This document shows positions 56,194 to 64,000 of a stretch of DNA of 64,000 nt, piece by piece. The DNA lies in the NCBI RefSeq assembly GCF_000744775.1, contig NZ_JQMP01000003.1:992001-1056000 (forward strand). The letters are read 5' to 3'. Under the pieces are notes generated by a model, which was given only the letters and a program-made list of their open reading frames with translations, made no database searches and was not told where the DNA came from. This stretch comes from Thermorudis peleae. GTDB lineage: Bacteria; Chloroflexota; Chloroflexia; Thermomicrobiales; Thermomicrobiaceae. The number at the start of each line of letters is the position of its first letter. Position 1 is the stretch's first letter. The position numbers and the translations under genes are program-made.

Positions 56194-57000
56194 ATGAAAC
56201 GGCTGAGCAGTGTCTTGCTCGCGATTGGCCTCTGCCTTGCCTTTGTGGCAGTGGTTGCGGCCCAGAATAAAGCCATGGTGACCGTCGTCCATGGCATCCC
56301 GAACACTGACGTCGATGTCTATGTCAATGGCCAAGCGACGCTCAAGTCGTTCAAATTCGGCACCGTGACCGATCCATTGAGCCTTGATCCTGGATCATAC
56401 AAGATTGAGATTCGCCCAGCCGGTGCTGCTGCCACAAGCGCACCAATTCTGAGTACTACGGCGAACCTCCAAGCTGGCCAGAACGTCAGCCTGGTTGCCC
56501 ATCTCACAGCTGATGGCAAGCCGGCACTTGATGCGTATGTCAATGACACGTCGATGTTGGCTGCTGGTAAAGCCCGGCTCACCGTTCGGCACGATGCTGC
56601 GGCTCCAGCCGTCGACATCTTGGCGAACAATGCGAAGCTGGTGAGTAACTTAGCCAACCCCAAAGAGGCAAAAGCTGATGTCGCTGCTGGAACATACGCT
56701 GTCGCAATTGCTCCAGCAGGCCAGACGACACCGGTATTTGGACCGCAAAACCTGACACTGAATGCCGGCACAGGCTACGTGGTATACGCCGTCGGTTCGC
56801 TCTCGGATAAGACTTTTACGCTCCTTATTCAACAGATCCCTGGTCTGGGTGGTGGACCGATGGGGGCAGCAACTGGCGAAGGTGGCCTTGCGCAACAGCC
56901 AGCGTTCCCGACAAGCGGCTGGCTCGTGCTTAGCTTAGCCGGTGCTGCGCTTGCGGCGAGTGCGGTCATGGTGGTGCGTACACGAGCTCGTGTGCACTAA
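56194..57000 (+). CDS. DUF4397 surface protein, probable sortase substrate
   Basis: A 268-residue exported protein: signal peptide (1-23, A-V-V-A-A-Q), then two DUF4397 repeats that start V-T-V-V-H-G-I-P-N-T-D-V-D-V-Y and L-T-V-R-H-D-A-A-A-P-A-V-D-I. A Gly-rich linker leads to a C-terminal F-P-T-S-G followed by a hydrophobic helix and R-T-R-A-R. That tail is laid out like an LPxTG-type sorting signal. The sortase gene begins 7 bases downstream, so cell-surface anchoring by it is likely. Domain function unknown. Confidence 0.85.
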   Translation: MKRLSSVLLAIGLCLAFVAVVAAQNKAMVTVVHGIPNTDVDVYVNGQATLKSFKFGTVTDPLSLDPGSYKIEIRPAGAAATSAPILSTTANLQAGQNVSLVAHLTADGKPALDAYVNDTSMLAAGKARLTVRHDAAAPAVDILANNAKLVSNLANPKEAKADVAAGTYAVAIAPAGQTTPVFGPQNLTLNAGTGYVVYAVGSLSDKTFTLLIQQIPGLGGGPMGAATGEGGLAQQPAFPTSGWLVLSLAGAALAASAVMVVRTRARVH

Positions 57001-57007
57001 TCGTTCT

Positions 57008-57835
57008 ATGGCGAAGAGAAGCCTGCGGCGGGAGAGAGTCGCATTCTCTCCCGCCAACCTGCTGCAGCGGCGGATCCGGGCGCTGCTTGTATTCCTGCTT
57101 GCGACTGTCCTGCTGCTTATGGTTCCGGTTGGCTGGGCTGGGACGTCCCGTAGTTTTGTTCCAGCGGTTCCGACCGATTTCCCAACATCATCGCCTGCGG
57201 TTGTCATGGAAGCCTCTCCGCAGCTAACAGTAACCGCTGAGGTGTCTACTGCTTGGACGTTCCCGTCTGATATGCTCCCGCGTGTGATGCCGACACCTCA
57301 CGTGACGCCAGTTGTGATGCCGAGTCCGACAGCGCAACCAACACCACCGACGTCTGCCGCACTTGCACTGCTTAGGAGCAAGCCAGAGCCCCTTCGCCTC
57401 ACGATTCCTGCGTTGTCACTCAATGCCCCTGTTGTCGCCATTGGTCTTGATCAGCGAACTGGAGAGTTGGCGCTGCAATCGGATGTCACTGTCGTGCAGT
57501 GGTACCGACTTGGTCCAGCGCCCGGCCAACCCGGAACAGCGCTGCTTGCTGGTCATCTTGATAGTGCAACTGGACAGCGTGGTGTCTTTGCTGGACTCAG
57601 CGCTGCCCGACCAGGCATGGCAGTTTGGGTCGATCTGACTGGAGGACAACGTTTGGTGTTCCGCGTCACGCGGATCCATACGATTTCGGCTTTACAACTC
57701 TTTGCCAGCGGTGTCTATACCACCGCGGGTCCGCCACGACTCCTCTTAGTCACCTGTGCCGGATATTGGGATATCCGAAAGCAGCGCTATACGGAAAACC
57801 TTATTGTTGAGGCAGAACTGGTTTCTCCTACGTGA
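57008..57835 (+). CDS. Class E/F-like sortase
   Basis: A 275-residue transpeptidase. An N-terminal membrane helix (about 18-40) is followed by a Pro/Thr-rich spacer (55-115) and the sortase barrel. Catalytic residues: H183 in L-L-A-G-H-L-D-S-A, C250 in L-V-T-C-A-G-Y-W-D, R260 in K-Q-R-Y-T-E-N. It should cut the sorting signal of the neighbouring DUF4397 protein and attach it to a cell-surface nucleophile. ATG 57008 was chosen because upstream ATGs lie in the DUF4397 gene. Confidence 0.88.
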   Translation: MAKRSLRRERVAFSPANLLQRRIRALLVFLLATVLLLMVPVGWAGTSRSFVPAVPTDFPTSSPAVVMEASPQLTVTAEVSTAWTFPSDMLPRVMPTPHVTPVVMPSPTAQPTPPTSAALALLRSKPEPLRLTIPALSLNAPVVAIGLDQRTGELALQSDVTVVQWYRLGPAPGQPGTALLAGHLDSATGQRGVFAGLSAARPGMAVWVDLTGGQRLVFRVTRIHTISALQLFASGVYTTAGPPRLLLVTCAGYWDIRKQRYTENLIVEAELVSPT

Positions 57836-57855
57836 AAAGAGCCAAGGCTTTTCCC
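57832..57855 (+). terminator. Weak hairpin after the sortase gene
   Basis: GAAAAGAGCC and GGCTTTTC pair with a bulge around AA. The T-run is short. Probably a partial terminator. Confidence 0.35.
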
Positions 57856-57884
57856 TTGCGGGTGGGCAACCTGGCCGCTATACT
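57856..57884 (+). promoter_or_regulatory. Promoter of the ribosomal protein S1 gene
   Basis: TTGCGG (57856-57861) and TATACT (57879-57884) are 17 bases apart; the leader would be about 57 bases. Confidence 0.6.
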
Positions 57885-57947
57885 TGTCCCAGTGTCTCGC
57901 TCCCGGTTATTGTCCGGGGGTAAAACTATGGCACGCGGGTGAGATGA

Positions 57948-59276
57948 ATGGTCAGCGAGCTTGATGAGGGGCGCATGAGCCAGCAAGCCGTACTTGGAGA
58001 CAGTGACGTTGCACTTTTTCAGGAACTACTGCGTGATCCGGCCCACGACTATCGGCTGTTCCGATACGGGGATGTCGTTGAGGGCACGATTATGAGCATT
58101 CACCCCGACGAGATCCTCGTCGATATCGGGGGTAAGTCTGAGGGGGTCGTGCCGGCGCGTGAATTCTCCACGCTTTCGCCGGAGGAGCTGGCGCAGTTGC
58201 GCCCAGGAGACCGAGTACTCGTCTTCGTCATGCAGGCAGAAGATCAGGCCGGCCAAGCCGTACTCTCAATCGACCGCGCACGCCAAGAGAAGAGCTGGCG
58301 ACGGCTACAGCAACTCTATGAAGCTGGCGAGGTCCTCGAGGCTGAAGTTATTGGACATAACAAGGGTGGCCTGCTGGTCAACCTTGATGGTGTTCGGGGA
58401 TTTGTTCCGGCTTCGCAGGTTGTAGCTATTCGCGGCGGCGATGAGAGCACCAAGCAGGCCGATATGGCGCGTTTGGTTGGGTCGCGCCTGCGCCTGAAGA
58501 TCATCGAAATTAACCGACACCGGAATCGGCTCATCCTCTCCGAGCGTCAGGCGATGCAGGAGCAGCGTGACGCTGTCAAGGCGCAACTCATTGAGCGGCT
58601 GCGTGAGGGCGATGTACTTCGCGGTCGGGTAACAAGCATCGCTGACTTCGGCGTCTTCGTTGACATTGGCGGTGCTGACGGGCTGGTTCATCTTTCGGAA
58701 ATTTCCTGGAATCGGGTGAAGCATCCGAGTGAAGTCCTTCAAGTTGGGGACGAAGTTGAGGTTTGCGTCCTCTCAGTCAACCCTGACCAGAAGAAGATTG
58801 CGCTGAGCATTCGGCGTACTCAGCCTGAGCCGTGGACGAAAATCGCTGAGTCGTATACGGTTGGGCAGCTTGTCCGCGGTACAGTTACGCAGCTTGCCGC
58901 CTTTGGTGCCTTTGCTCAGCTTTCTGATGGTATTGAAGGGTTGATCCACGTTTCTGAACTTGCGGGGTGGCGTGTTGAGCACCCGCGTGAAGTTCTCCAT
59001 GAAGGTGATGAGGTAATCGTCCGTGTCATCCGAGTTGATGCCACGAGGCGTCGGATTGGCCTGAGCTTACGTCGTGCGCTGGAGGCTGATGATGAAGAAA
59101 TTGAGGCGGCTTTGGGTCCCGATGGCCTCCGGATTAAACAGGAGTTGCTTGATCGTGGCATCACGCCGTATCCTGTAGATGAAGAATCCGAGCCGGTTGA
59201 GGATGAAGCGGACGTCTTAGACGAATTCGAAGAGACGGCTGAGCTCTCACCGGCCGATGATGGCGAGACTGCGTAA
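57948..59276 (+). CDS. rpsA: 30S ribosomal protein S1 (four S1 domains)
   Basis: A 442-residue RNA-binding protein with four S1 domains, starting at about residues 37 (G-D-V-V-E-G-T-I), 122 (G-E-V-L-E-A-E-V), 216 (G-D-V-L-R-G-R-V) and 304 (G-Q-L-V-R-G-T-V). Domains 3 and 4 carry the best RNA-binding patterns, F-G-V-F-V-D-I and F-G-A-F-A-Q-L. The tail is strongly acidic. Four domains is the Gram-positive/Chloroflexota size rather than the six of E. coli. ATG 57975 is an alternative start. Confidence 0.92.
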   Translation: MVSELDEGRMSQQAVLGDSDVALFQELLRDPAHDYRLFRYGDVVEGTIMSIHPDEILVDIGGKSEGVVPAREFSTLSPEELAQLRPGDRVLVFVMQAEDQAGQAVLSIDRARQEKSWRRLQQLYEAGEVLEAEVIGHNKGGLLVNLDGVRGFVPASQVVAIRGGDESTKQADMARLVGSRLRLKIIEINRHRNRLILSERQAMQEQRDAVKAQLIERLREGDVLRGRVTSIADFGVFVDIGGADGLVHLSEISWNRVKHPSEVLQVGDEVEVCVLSVNPDQKKIALSIRRTQPEPWTKIAESYTVGQLVRGTVTQLAAFGAFAQLSDGIEGLIHVSELAGWRVEHPREVLHEGDEVIVRVIRVDATRRRIGLSLRRALEADDEEIEAALGPDGLRIKQELLDRGITPYPVDEESEPVEDEADVLDEFEETAELSPADDGETA

Positions 59277-59540
59277 GCGATTGCTCGCCAGCTAAGCACA
59301 CGAACAAGATGATGTTTCCCCCGAGCAATCGGGAGTTGTAACCGGCAGCCCCCAGCCTTTGGCGCGGGGGCTTGCCGCACCTTATTTGGCTGTTCTGCAC
59401 GCTCTAGAAGGCAGGCAGCGTTTTCAGGTACACTAGAAAGTGCGCGGGTTCCGGCGAGATCAGCCGAAGCAGCGTCCGCGGAAGTTGGACGCCACTTCCT
59501 CCGTCAGGAACGCCGCCACGAGTCGTCGAGGGAGCGAGCA

Positions 59541-61994
59541 ATGGCGGACAAATTCGAGAAGTTCACCGAGCGGGCAAAGAAAGTATTGGCGCTGGCCCAG
59601 GAGGAAGCGCGTCGCTTCAATCACAATTACATCGGTACTGAGCACATCCTCCTTGGGTTGGTCCGTGAAGGGGATGGCGTCGCAGCTCGTGTTCTCATGA
59701 GCTTGGGCGTCCAGCTCCCAAAGGTGCGGAGCGCGGTCGAATTCATTATCGGCCGTGGCGATAGCGCCGTCGTTGGGGAAATTGGGCTGACACCGCGGGC
59801 ACGCAAGGTTATTGAGCTTGCGGTCGATGAAGCCCGGCGAATGAACCACCATTACATTGGTACCGAGCACCTCTTGCTCGGTTTGGTCCGTGAGGGCGAA
59901 GGCATTGCTGCCGGTGTCCTTGAGAGCCTTGGGGTGAGCCTCGAGAAAGTCCGCCAGCAGGTCCTACAGGTGTTGAATCAAGGGGCGGCATATCAGCAGC
60001 GAACGCAGCAGACCAAGACGCCCTATCTCGATGCCTTGGGCTTTGACCTGACTGAAGCGGCGCGTCAAGGCAAGCTGGATCCCGTTATTGGCCGCCATGC
60101 GGAGATTGAGCGCGTGATGCAGATCCTCTCGCGCCGCACGAAGAACAACCCTGCGTTGATTGGTGAACCGGGCGTTGGGAAGACCGCAATTGTTGAAGGC
60201 TTGGCCCAACGCATCGTTGCTGGCGATGTTCCTGAGCCACTTCAAGGCAAGCGCCTTGTTGCACTGGACATCGGAGCCCTGGTTGCCGGCACAAAGTACC
60301 GCGGCGAGTTCGAAGAGCGGCTGAAGAAGATTGTTGCCGAAGTGAAAGAATCGGGCACTATCCTCTTCATCGATGAGTTGCACACGCTTGTCGGGGCCGG
60401 GGCAGCTGAAGGCGCTGTTGATGCTGCCAATATCCTTAAGCCCGCACTCTCCCGGGGCGAGGTGCAGACAATTGGCGCAACGACCTTGGATGAATATCGC
60501 AAGTACATTGAACGTGATGCAGCGCTCGAGCGTCGCTTCCAGCCAGTAATGGTCAACGAGCCGACGGTTGAAGAGACGATCGAGATCTTGCGCGGGATCC
60601 GTGAGCGCTACGAGGAACATCACAAGCTCAAGATCTCGGATGAGGCTCTGCGAGCTGCAGCCGTCCTGGCTGCGCGCTATGTGCCTGATCGATTCTTACC
60701 CGACAAGGCCATCGACCTTGTCGACGAAGCTGCGTCACGCGTTCGCATGTACCGTTCCGCGTCGCCACCGTCGCTCAAGGAGGCGCGGCGTGGACTTGAA
60801 TCGCTGCGTCGTGAGCTCGATGCTGCCGTGGCAAGCCAGGAGTTTGAACTTGCTGCCGAGTTGCGAGAACGCGAACGGCAGTTGTTGGCCCGCATTAGCG
60901 ACCTTGAAGCGCGCTGGCAGCAGGAGCAGGGTCAGGAAGAGCCGCTGGTGACCGAAGAGGACATTGCACAGGTTGTCTCGATGTGGACAGGGATTCCGCT
61001 CACGCGGCTAGCGACTGAGGAAAGTGAGCGCCTGCTCCATATGGAAGAGGCGCTGCGTGAGCGTGTCATCGGTCAAGATGAAGCGATTGAGACTCTTGCT
61101 CGCGCTGTCCGGCGTGCTCGTGCAGGCTTGAAGGATCCGCGTCGACCGATTGGTAGCTTCATCTTCCTCGGGCCGACAGGGGTTGGCAAGACCTTGCTCG
61201 CTCGCGCACTGGCCGAGTTCATGTTCGGTAGCGAAGATGCGCTTATCAAGATCGACATGAGCGAATTTATGGAGCGGCACACGGTTTCGCGCTTGGTTGG
61301 TGCGCCGCCGGGCTACATTGGATATGAGGAGGGCGGCCAGCTCACCGAGGCGGTGCGCCGCAAGAGCTACTCAGTCATCCTGTTGGATGAGATTGAGAAG
61401 GCGCACCCAGAAGCCTTCAACATGCTGCTCCAGATCATGGAGGACGGAACGCTGACTGATGCGAAAGGGCGCCGCGTCGACTTCCGCAATACGATCCTGA
61501 TCATGACGTCGAACATCGGCGCGGAGATGATCCAGCGTGAGGGCACGCTTGGGTTCGCTGTTGCTGAGAGCAAAGAGAAGCGCGCGCAGTATGAGTACCA
61601 AGTCATGCGCGACAAGGTTCTCAACCAACTCAAGCAGACGTTCCGTCCTGAGTTCCTGAACCGGATCGATGCGGTGATTGTCTTCCATCCGCTCTCGCCT
61701 GAGCAGGTGCGTCAGATTGTTGACCTTGAGCTGAAGCGCGTGCGCAAGCAACTTGCTGAACAGGACATCACGCTCGAGGTGACGACAGCAGCGAAGGATC
61801 TGCTGGCGGAGCGTGGGTATGATCGACAGTACGGCGCGCGGCCGCTCCGGCGGATTATTCAGAATCTGATCGAAGATCCGCTCGCGGAAGCTTTGCTCCA
61901 AGGACGCTTCAAGCCCGGGAGCACAATCGTCATCGACGTCCGGGATGGCCTGCTGTCGATCGAACCGGCTGACGCGCTTACCTCAGTCTCGTAA
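59541..61994 (+). CDS. clpC: ATP-dependent Clp protease ATPase ClpC
   Basis: An 817-residue unfoldase for ClpP. Two N-domain repeats (1-145) each have N-Y/H-Y-I-G-T-E-H. The first AAA module has Walker A G-E-P-G-V-G-K-T near 208. A UVR motif and coiled middle domain (about 425-470) mark it as ClpC rather than ClpA or ClpB. The second AAA module has G-P-T-G-V-G-K-T near 544. Neither the mcsA-mcsB-ctsR neighbours nor a CtsR/CIRCE-like operator is seen. Confidence 0.96.
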   Translation: MADKFEKFTERAKKVLALAQEEARRFNHNYIGTEHILLGLVREGDGVAARVLMSLGVQLPKVRSAVEFIIGRGDSAVVGEIGLTPRARKVIELAVDEARRMNHHYIGTEHLLLGLVREGEGIAAGVLESLGVSLEKVRQQVLQVLNQGAAYQQRTQQTKTPYLDALGFDLTEAARQGKLDPVIGRHAEIERVMQILSRRTKNNPALIGEPGVGKTAIVEGLAQRIVAGDVPEPLQGKRLVALDIGALVAGTKYRGEFEERLKKIVAEVKESGTILFIDELHTLVGAGAAEGAVDAANILKPALSRGEVQTIGATTLDEYRKYIERDAALERRFQPVMVNEPTVEETIEILRGIRERYEEHHKLKISDEALRAAAVLAARYVPDRFLPDKAIDLVDEAASRVRMYRSASPPSLKEARRGLESLRRELDAAVASQEFELAAELRERERQLLARISDLEARWQQEQGQEEPLVTEEDIAQVVSMWTGIPLTRLATEESERLLHMEEALRERVIGQDEAIETLARAVRRARAGLKDPRRPIGSFIFLGPTGVGKTLLARALAEFMFGSEDALIKIDMSEFMERHTVSRLVGAPPGYIGYEEGGQLTEAVRRKSYSVILLDEIEKAHPEAFNMLLQIMEDGTLTDAKGRRVDFRNTILIMTSNIGAEMIQREGTLGFAVAESKEKRAQYEYQVMRDKVLNQLKQTFRPEFLNRIDAVIVFHPLSPEQVRQIVDLELKRVRKQLAEQDITLEVTTAAKDLLAERGYDRQYGARPLRRIIQNLIEDPLAEALLQGRFKPGSTIVIDVRDGLLSIEPADALTSVS

Positions 61995-62017
61995 TCCTGT
62001 TGGCTTCAGCGCGTGTG

Positions 62018-62051
62018 GGCGGCTCCAGCCTTGCTGGAGCCGCCTTTTGTT
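62018..62051 (+). terminator. Intrinsic terminator of clpC
   Basis: GGCGGCTCCAGC and GCTGGAGCCGCC form a 12-bp perfect stem with loop CTT, followed by TTTTGTT. Confidence 0.93.
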
Positions 62052-62100
62052 CCCTTCGGTATACTTGCGAACGTGTATTCGGCTATGGAGGTAACTGCCT

Positions 62101-63528
62101 GTGCCTCGTTCACGACATGATCGCTCGACGCGCTGGGTCTGCCAGCAGTGTGGCTATGAGAGCCCGGGCTTTTATGGACGCTGCCCATCATGTGGGGCAT
62201 GGAACAGTCTCGTTGAAACGGTGATTGTCGACCGTCCATCATCTTCAAGCGGTCGTCATCGCACGTCTGTCCACGCAGTGCCGTTGGCACACGTGACGAG
62301 TGCGGGGGAACGTCGTCTGCCGATTGGCCTTGGGGAGTTTGATCGCGTTCTCGGTGGTGGGCTTGTACCGGGAGCACTGATCTTACTCGGCGGTGATCCG
62401 GGCATTGGGAAGTCGACGCTGTTACTTCAGGCTGCTGGGAACGTTGCCAATCGCATCGGCTCCGTACTCTATATCGCAGCCGAAGAGTCGGCGGAGCAAG
62501 TAAAACTTCGTGCCGATCGCATCGGGGTTAATGCTGATCAGCTCTATCTCCTGCCTGAAACAAGCTTGACAGCCGCACTCGATGTTGCCCAGACACTGAA
62601 GCCGCGAGTCGTCATTGTTGACTCAATTCAGACAGTCTTTGTCGAGGAACTGGCATCATCACCGGGCACGGTGAGTCAGGTTCGCGAATGCACAGCGCGA
62701 CTGATGCGCTATGCCAAAGAAGCGCACGTCCCGGTATTCCTTGTTGGCCATGTCACAAAAGAAGGAGTCATTGCTGGACCACGAGTGGTCGAGCACATGG
62801 TTGATGCGGTGCTCTATCTCGAAGGCGAGCGATTCCATCAGTATCGCGTCTTACGTGCGGTCAAGAACCGGTTTGGTTCAACTGACGAAGTTGGCGTCTT
62901 CGAGATGGCTGACCACGGCTTGCAGGAAGTTGGCAATCCGTCTGGAGTCTTTCTTGAACAGCGCTTGCATGATGCTCCCGGCTCTGCAGTGATTGTCACC
63001 CTTGAAGGCACGAGGCCAATTCTCATTGAAGTGCAGGCGCTGACAAGTCCGGTTGGATACGCTATGCCGCGTCGCACCGCGACCGGCTTCGATCTCAATC
63101 GCCTGCAGTTGTTGGTCGCTGTCTTACAGAAGCGTCTTGGTTATCGGCTCGGTCATCATGACATCTTTGTTAATGTCACCGGTGGTCTGCGCGTGGTTGA
63201 GCCTGCTGCGGACCTCGGCGTTGCTGTCGCTATCGCATCAAGCTTCACGGAGCGGCCAGTACGCGATGATACAGTGCTTATTGGAGAAATTGGGTTGTCG
63301 GGTGAACTCCGCAGCGTAAGCGGGCTTGACCGGCGACTGCAAGAGGCAGCCAGTCTTGGCTTTCAACGTGCTGTCATACCGCCACTGTCTGAGCGGAATC
63401 AGGTGCTCACCAGTCGTTTGCCCCTTACTGTCGTATCAGCCCGGACTGTGGCCGAGGCAATTAGGCTCTCGCTCGCGGAAGCTTCTCCTGCAGTCTCGCT
63501 TCAGGATGACGTTGAAGCTGAAGCATAG
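62101..63528 (+). CDS. radA: DNA repair protein RadA (Sms)
   Basis: A 475-residue RecA-like branch-migration helicase. N-terminal four-Cys zinc site C-Q-Q-C and C-P-S-C (residues 14-33), Walker A G-D-P-G-I-G-K-S-T near 97, the RadA-specific K-N-R-F-G near 257, and a C-terminal Lon-like domain with D-L-G-V-A-V-A-I-A-S-S. GTG start at 62101. Its 3' end overlaps the convergent murG by 28 bases. Confidence 0.96.
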   Translation: MPRSRHDRSTRWVCQQCGYESPGFYGRCPSCGAWNSLVETVIVDRPSSSSGRHRTSVHAVPLAHVTSAGERRLPIGLGEFDRVLGGGLVPGALILLGGDPGIGKSTLLLQAAGNVANRIGSVLYIAAEESAEQVKLRADRIGVNADQLYLLPETSLTAALDVAQTLKPRVVIVDSIQTVFVEELASSPGTVSQVRECTARLMRYAKEAHVPVFLVGHVTKEGVIAGPRVVEHMVDAVLYLEGERFHQYRVLRAVKNRFGSTDEVGVFEMADHGLQEVGNPSGVFLEQRLHDAPGSAVIVTLEGTRPILIEVQALTSPVGYAMPRRTATGFDLNRLQLLVAVLQKRLGYRLGHHDIFVNVTGGLRVVEPAADLGVAVAIASSFTERPVRDDTVLIGEIGLSGELRSVSGLDRRLQEAASLGFQRAVIPPLSERNQVLTSRLPLTVVSARTVAEAIRLSLAEASPAVSLQDDVEAEA

Positions 63529-64000
63529 TCGAGCAGCAGGGTCGCTAAGCGTTCCGCTGCGTCCAGGCGGGCAACATTCCGAGCACGTTCTGCCATTTGA
63601 GCTAGCTGCTCAGGCTGGTTCATCATCGTCTGGATCAAGCTAAGGAGCCGCTGTGGTGTGAGGTCCTGCTGCGGTAAGACGAGAGCGCCGCCGGCTTGCT
63701 CAAGGATTGCTGCATTGCGTGCTTGCTCATTGCCGGCTGCACCAGGCAATGGAATAAGAATGGCAGGTTTCCCCAGTCCTGCTAGTTCGGCAACCGTGTT
63801 TGCTCCTGCTCGACTCACAACCAACGTGGCTGCGGCATAGAGATGTGGGAGCACGTGGCTATCGACGTACTCGACGACCTGGTAGCGCGTAGCAAGCGCA
63901 GGAGGCAGCGCGGCGCGTGTTGCGCGAAGACGCGGGTAATCGTGATTTGCTGTGGTTGGCCCACATTGATGGACGACTTGAGTAAAGAGCAGAAGCTCCG
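63501..64000 (-). CDS. murG: MurG, UDP-GlcNAc:lipid I GlcNAc transferase, partial (5' end outside window)
   Basis: The last 165 or so residues are visible; the start lies past the right edge. H-Q-C-G-P-T-T-A-N near the edge, then S-R-A-G-A-N-T-V-A-E-L-A-G-L-G-K-P-A-I-L-I-P-L-P and G-N-E-Q-A-R-N-A are the MurG donor-site motifs. The enzyme makes lipid II on the inner membrane face for peptidoglycan. Its stop lies 28 bases inside the 3' end of radA on the other strand. Confidence 0.92.
   Translation of the reverse strand, partial: ELLLFTQVVHQCGPTTANHDYPRLRATRAALPPALATRYQVVEYVDSHVLPHLYAAATLVVSRAGANTVAELAGLGKPAILIPLPGAAGNEQARNAAILEQAGGALVLPQQDLTPQRLLSLIQTMMNQPEQLAQMAERARNVARLDAAERLATLLLDYASASTSS

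Noticed and set aside
59277-59540. CtsR or CIRCE operator upstream of clpC
   Set aside because: No heptad repeat or CIRCE inverted repeat was found; only a GC-rich hairpin (near 59345-59375) without a T-run and a weak TACACT box.

Overview
The window looks like a chromosomal segment of a thermophilic Chloroflexota bacterium, most likely class Thermomicrobia. This is inferred from gene content, not from a marker-tree. It carries an actinobacterial-type inositol-phosphate synthase beside glycosyltransferases and LpxL-like acyltransferases, which fits the phosphoinositol and glycolipid membranes reported for Thermomicrobium. It also has MutS2 behind a CvpA-like gene, a class E/F sortase with a DUF4397 protein, ClpC, many GTG/TTG starts, and tight ATGA/GTGA gene overlaps. 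No rRNA or CRISPR array is present. Four tRNAs are present (Thr-UGU, Tyr-GUA, Trp-CCA, Leu-CAA), and none encodes its 3' CCA.

Layout. 1-10.9 kb, minus strand: lexA, a dnaJ-like chaperone, purA, fabZ, then a coupled run of GT9, GT9, GT4, GT9, inositol-phosphate synthase, a degenerate acyltransferase and a second acyltransferase cut by the window edge. 11.1-20.1 kb: cvpA-like, mutS2 and a DUF2007 gene (+), mfd (-), comEA and a short comEC (+). lexA has a near-consensus promoter with a GAACnnnnGTTC operator in its spacer. 20.2-22.0 kb: tRNA-Thr, tRNA-Tyr, tuf, rpmG, tRNA-Trp, ending in a hairpin terminator. tuf has strikingly G-ending codons until its last ~50 bases.

22.1-28.5 kb is accessory. 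It holds a DUF262/DUF1524 (GmrSD-like) nuclease gene, two tandem secreted paralogues that share a C-terminal FERR/HYxxWRYG module, a gene-poor 0.7 kb, and two convergent remnants of tyrosine recombinase next to tRNA-Leu. This is probably a decayed integrative element lying between two tRNA genes.

28.6-33.5 kb, minus strand, is a complete thiamine-pyrimidine salvage operon: an M20 deformylase-like amidohydrolase, ThiZ, ThiX, ThiY and TenA, headed by a TPP riboswitch with a terminator. 33.8-36.5 kb: a TetR regulator with a large upstream palindrome, an ABC exporter, and a DppC remnant. 36.6-46.4 kb: a PfpI/DJ-1 protein, pyrF, a threonine dehydratase, a long TPR protein, a PPM-like/propeller membrane protein, then holB between a YaaT-like gene and a NERD-like gene on the minus strand. 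46.5-50.3 kb: three polysaccharide glycosyltransferase genes, one of them a GT2-GT2 fusion. 50.4-56.0 kb: a small unknown gene, DUF1015, mutS and a class V aminotransferase. 56.2-64 kb: DUF4397 surface protein, sortase, ribosomal protein S1, clpC, radA and, converging, the 3' end of murG.
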